From Klebsiella pneumoniae (GTDB lineage: Bacteria; Myxococcota_A; UBA796; SXON01), in contig CAMAXZ010000002.1 in the NCBI GenBank assembly GCA_945862325.1, positions 124,001-188,000 of the forward strand: 64,000 nucleotides of DNA. The letters are read 5' to 3'. A program made the translations under genes and the position numbers. The notes under the pieces were generated by a model, which did no database searches, had not been told where the DNA came from, and was given only the letters and a program-made list of their open reading frames with translations. Shown piece by piece: positions 62,837 through 64,000 of this stretch. The stretch's first letter is position 1, and each line of letters starts with the position of its first letter.

Positions 62837-64000
62837 TCAACCGGCGTCTTGACCCAGCGTGGCGCGCGTGGTGCGCTGCCGTTCGGCGTACAGGCGCGCG
62901 CATCGGTCGGCGAGCTGCGCGCCCTCGCCGTCGCCGTTGGTCGTCGCGGCGGCCTTCGCGGCGTCCGCCTCCGCGATGAGGTCGGCGAGGCGCGCGACAC
63001 GGGCGTTGGTGTGCTCGGGGTCGCGCGCGCACAGGCGCTCGCCCTTGACGACGAAGGTGGGCTCGACCCGCGCGTCGCGGGCCACCACGCGGCCGGCCTC
63101 TCGGGCGAAGGTGACCCGGAGCAGCCCGCCGTCGCGGCGCAGCCCCTGCTCGAGGTCCCCGCCGAGCTCGTACCCGAGCCCCTGACCGCTGAGGAGGTTT
63201 CCGAGGGAGTACGCCACGAACGTCCTGCGACCGTCCTTCGTGACGTAGGCCTCGAAGGTCTGGAGCACGTGCGGGTGGTGCGCCGCGATGACGTCGACGC
63301 CGCCCTCGAGCATCCGGTGGGCGAGGGTGACCTCCCAGGATCGCGGTGCCGTCTCGTACTCCTGGCCCCAGTGGACGAGCAGCACCACGGCCTCGGCGCC
63401 GGCGGCGCGGGCCTCCGCCGCGGCGGCGATCACCAGGCGCTCGTCACGGATGAGGTTCACGCACGGCTCGTCGGGCTCCCGGTTCAGGTCGGCGTTGACC
63501 AGGCGGGTGGCGCCGATGAAGCCGACCGTGATGCCGTTGCGCGTGACGAGCCACGGCTCCCGCGCCTCCGCGCAGTCTCGGCCGGCGCCCACCCACGGCA
63601 CGCCCGCGGACTCGAGGTGGCCGACAGTCTCGACGAGGCCGCGGCGGCCCTGATCCCACGCGTGGTTGTTCGCGAGGCTCACGCCGTCGAACCCGGCGTC
63701 GCGCAGCGCCGCCACGAGCGACGGCTGCGCGTTGAAGATCTTGCTGCCGTGGGCGACGTCGTGGTTGGGCGCGATGGGCGTCTCGAGGTTGACCACGGCG
63801 ACGTCGGCCTCGCGAACGACGGGGGCGAGCAGCGCGAAGCTCCAGTCGTACCCGTCGTTCCCCCAGCTCGCGGCGTGTCGCGCGGCCGCCGCCTGCACCG
63901 ACTGATGCGGGATGACGTCGCCCGCGGCGAGCAGGGTGAACGACGGTTCTGGCGCGGGAGGGAGCACGGCCGGCGCCTCCGCGGCCGGCGGATCCACGAA
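62837..64000 (-). CDS. CapA-family metallophosphatase-like protein, 5' end outside window
   Basis: At least 387 residues; the frame is open to the window edge, so the start and any signal lie beyond. Residues FTLLAAGDVIPHQSVQ, ADVAVVNLETPIAP, VSLANNHAWDQG, VHWGQEYETAP and AAHHPHVLQTFE are the CapA/PGA_cap signatures with metal ligands intact. The family is linked to poly-gamma-glutamate or capsule synthesis, but many members have other roles. No capsule genes are visible. Confidence 0.85.
   Translation of the reverse strand, partial: FVDPPAAEAPAVLPPAPEPSFTLLAAGDVIPHQSVQAAAARHAASWGNDGYDWSFALLAPVVREADVAVVNLETPIAPNHDVAHGSKIFNAQPSLVAALRDAGFDGVSLANNHAWDQGRRGLVETVGHLESAGVPWVGAGRDCAEAREPWLVTRNGITVGFIGATRLVNADLNREPDEPCVNLIRDERLVIAAAAEARAAGAEAVVLLVHWGQEYETAPRSWEVTLAHRMLEGGVDVIAAHHPHVLQTFEAYVTKDGRRTFVAYSLGNLLSGQGLGYELGGDLEQGLRRDGGLLRVTFAREAGRVVARDARVEPTFVVKGERLCARDPEHTNARVARLADLIAEADAAKAAATTNGDGEGAQLADRCARLYAERQRTTRATLGQDAG

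Overview
This 64 kb window is dense, very GC-rich bacterial chromosome with about 63 protein genes and almost no free space. I see no tRNA, rRNA, insertion sequence, prophage or CRISPR array. The gene content points to a Gram-negative of the Myxococcota / former Deltaproteobacteria type: many short lipoproteins with acidic linkers, a DUF5939-type adenylate cyclase, a PrkA-YeaH-SpoVR cluster, a glycine-rich RRM protein, TonB-like and TPR envelope proteins, and frequent GTG and TTG starts. The phylum is inference; no 16S or other taxonomic marker was compared.

Layout. 1-9.4 kb: end of a 5'-nucleotidase, a GMC oxidoreductase with its Tat-exported small subunit, a DUF938 protein, a radical SAM enzyme, a lamin-tail protein with an Asp/Thr linker, a gamma-carbonic anhydrase, a DUF4442 protein, a DUF155 protein and a pseudokinase. 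9.4-22.3 kb: class III adenylate cyclase, a fused alpha/beta 2-oxoacid dehydrogenase E1, PhoX phosphatase, a QueG-like Fe-S protein, S1/P1 nuclease, a sulfatase plus K+ channel pair, a NAGPA-type glycosidase, YhbY, a SpoU-type methyltransferase and peptide deformylase. 22.4-38.3 kb: ferredoxin, a tetrahaem cytochrome with a UshA-like protein, a GT87 glycosyltransferase, lipoproteins, a TonB-like protein, a PQQ-type sugar dehydrogenase, an MMPL transporter, a formyltransferase-like protein followed by a FliA-type sigma factor, an RlmD-like protein and a LysM protein.

38.3-52.7 kb is the replication-origin locus. Leftward runs rpmH-rnpA-yidD-yidC-jag-mnmE-gshB-TPR-SCO1, mostly with overlapping or nearly abutting genes. 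Rightward runs dnaA-dnaN-recF-DUF2809-gyrB-fabH and a pair of ArsA/Get3-type ATPases. The 274 bp between dnaA and dnaN carries DnaA-box-like 9-mers and the most AT-rich stretch noticed, and is the likely oriC. 55.8-64 kb: an outer-membrane-type protein, the RRM protein, then a leftward prkA-yeaH-spoVR operon with a coupled fourth gene I do not recognise, and a CapA-family protein cut by the window end.

Three themes deserve a second look. Several genes are homologues of catalytic proteins that appear to have lost key residues: a pseudokinase, an RlmD-like methyltransferase with Ser in place of the catalytic Cys, a formyltransferase-like protein without the catalytic signature, MnmE with an altered G4 motif, and a UshA-like protein without the Asp-x-His motif. 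Gene boundaries are extremely compressed: two divergent pairs share a CATG for both start codons, and GTGA or TGATG couplings are very common. A TAG-containing element (GTTAG or similar) sits 8-11 nt before many non-operonic starts that lack a good Shine-Dalgarno sequence, which may mark leaderless or near-leaderless transcription.
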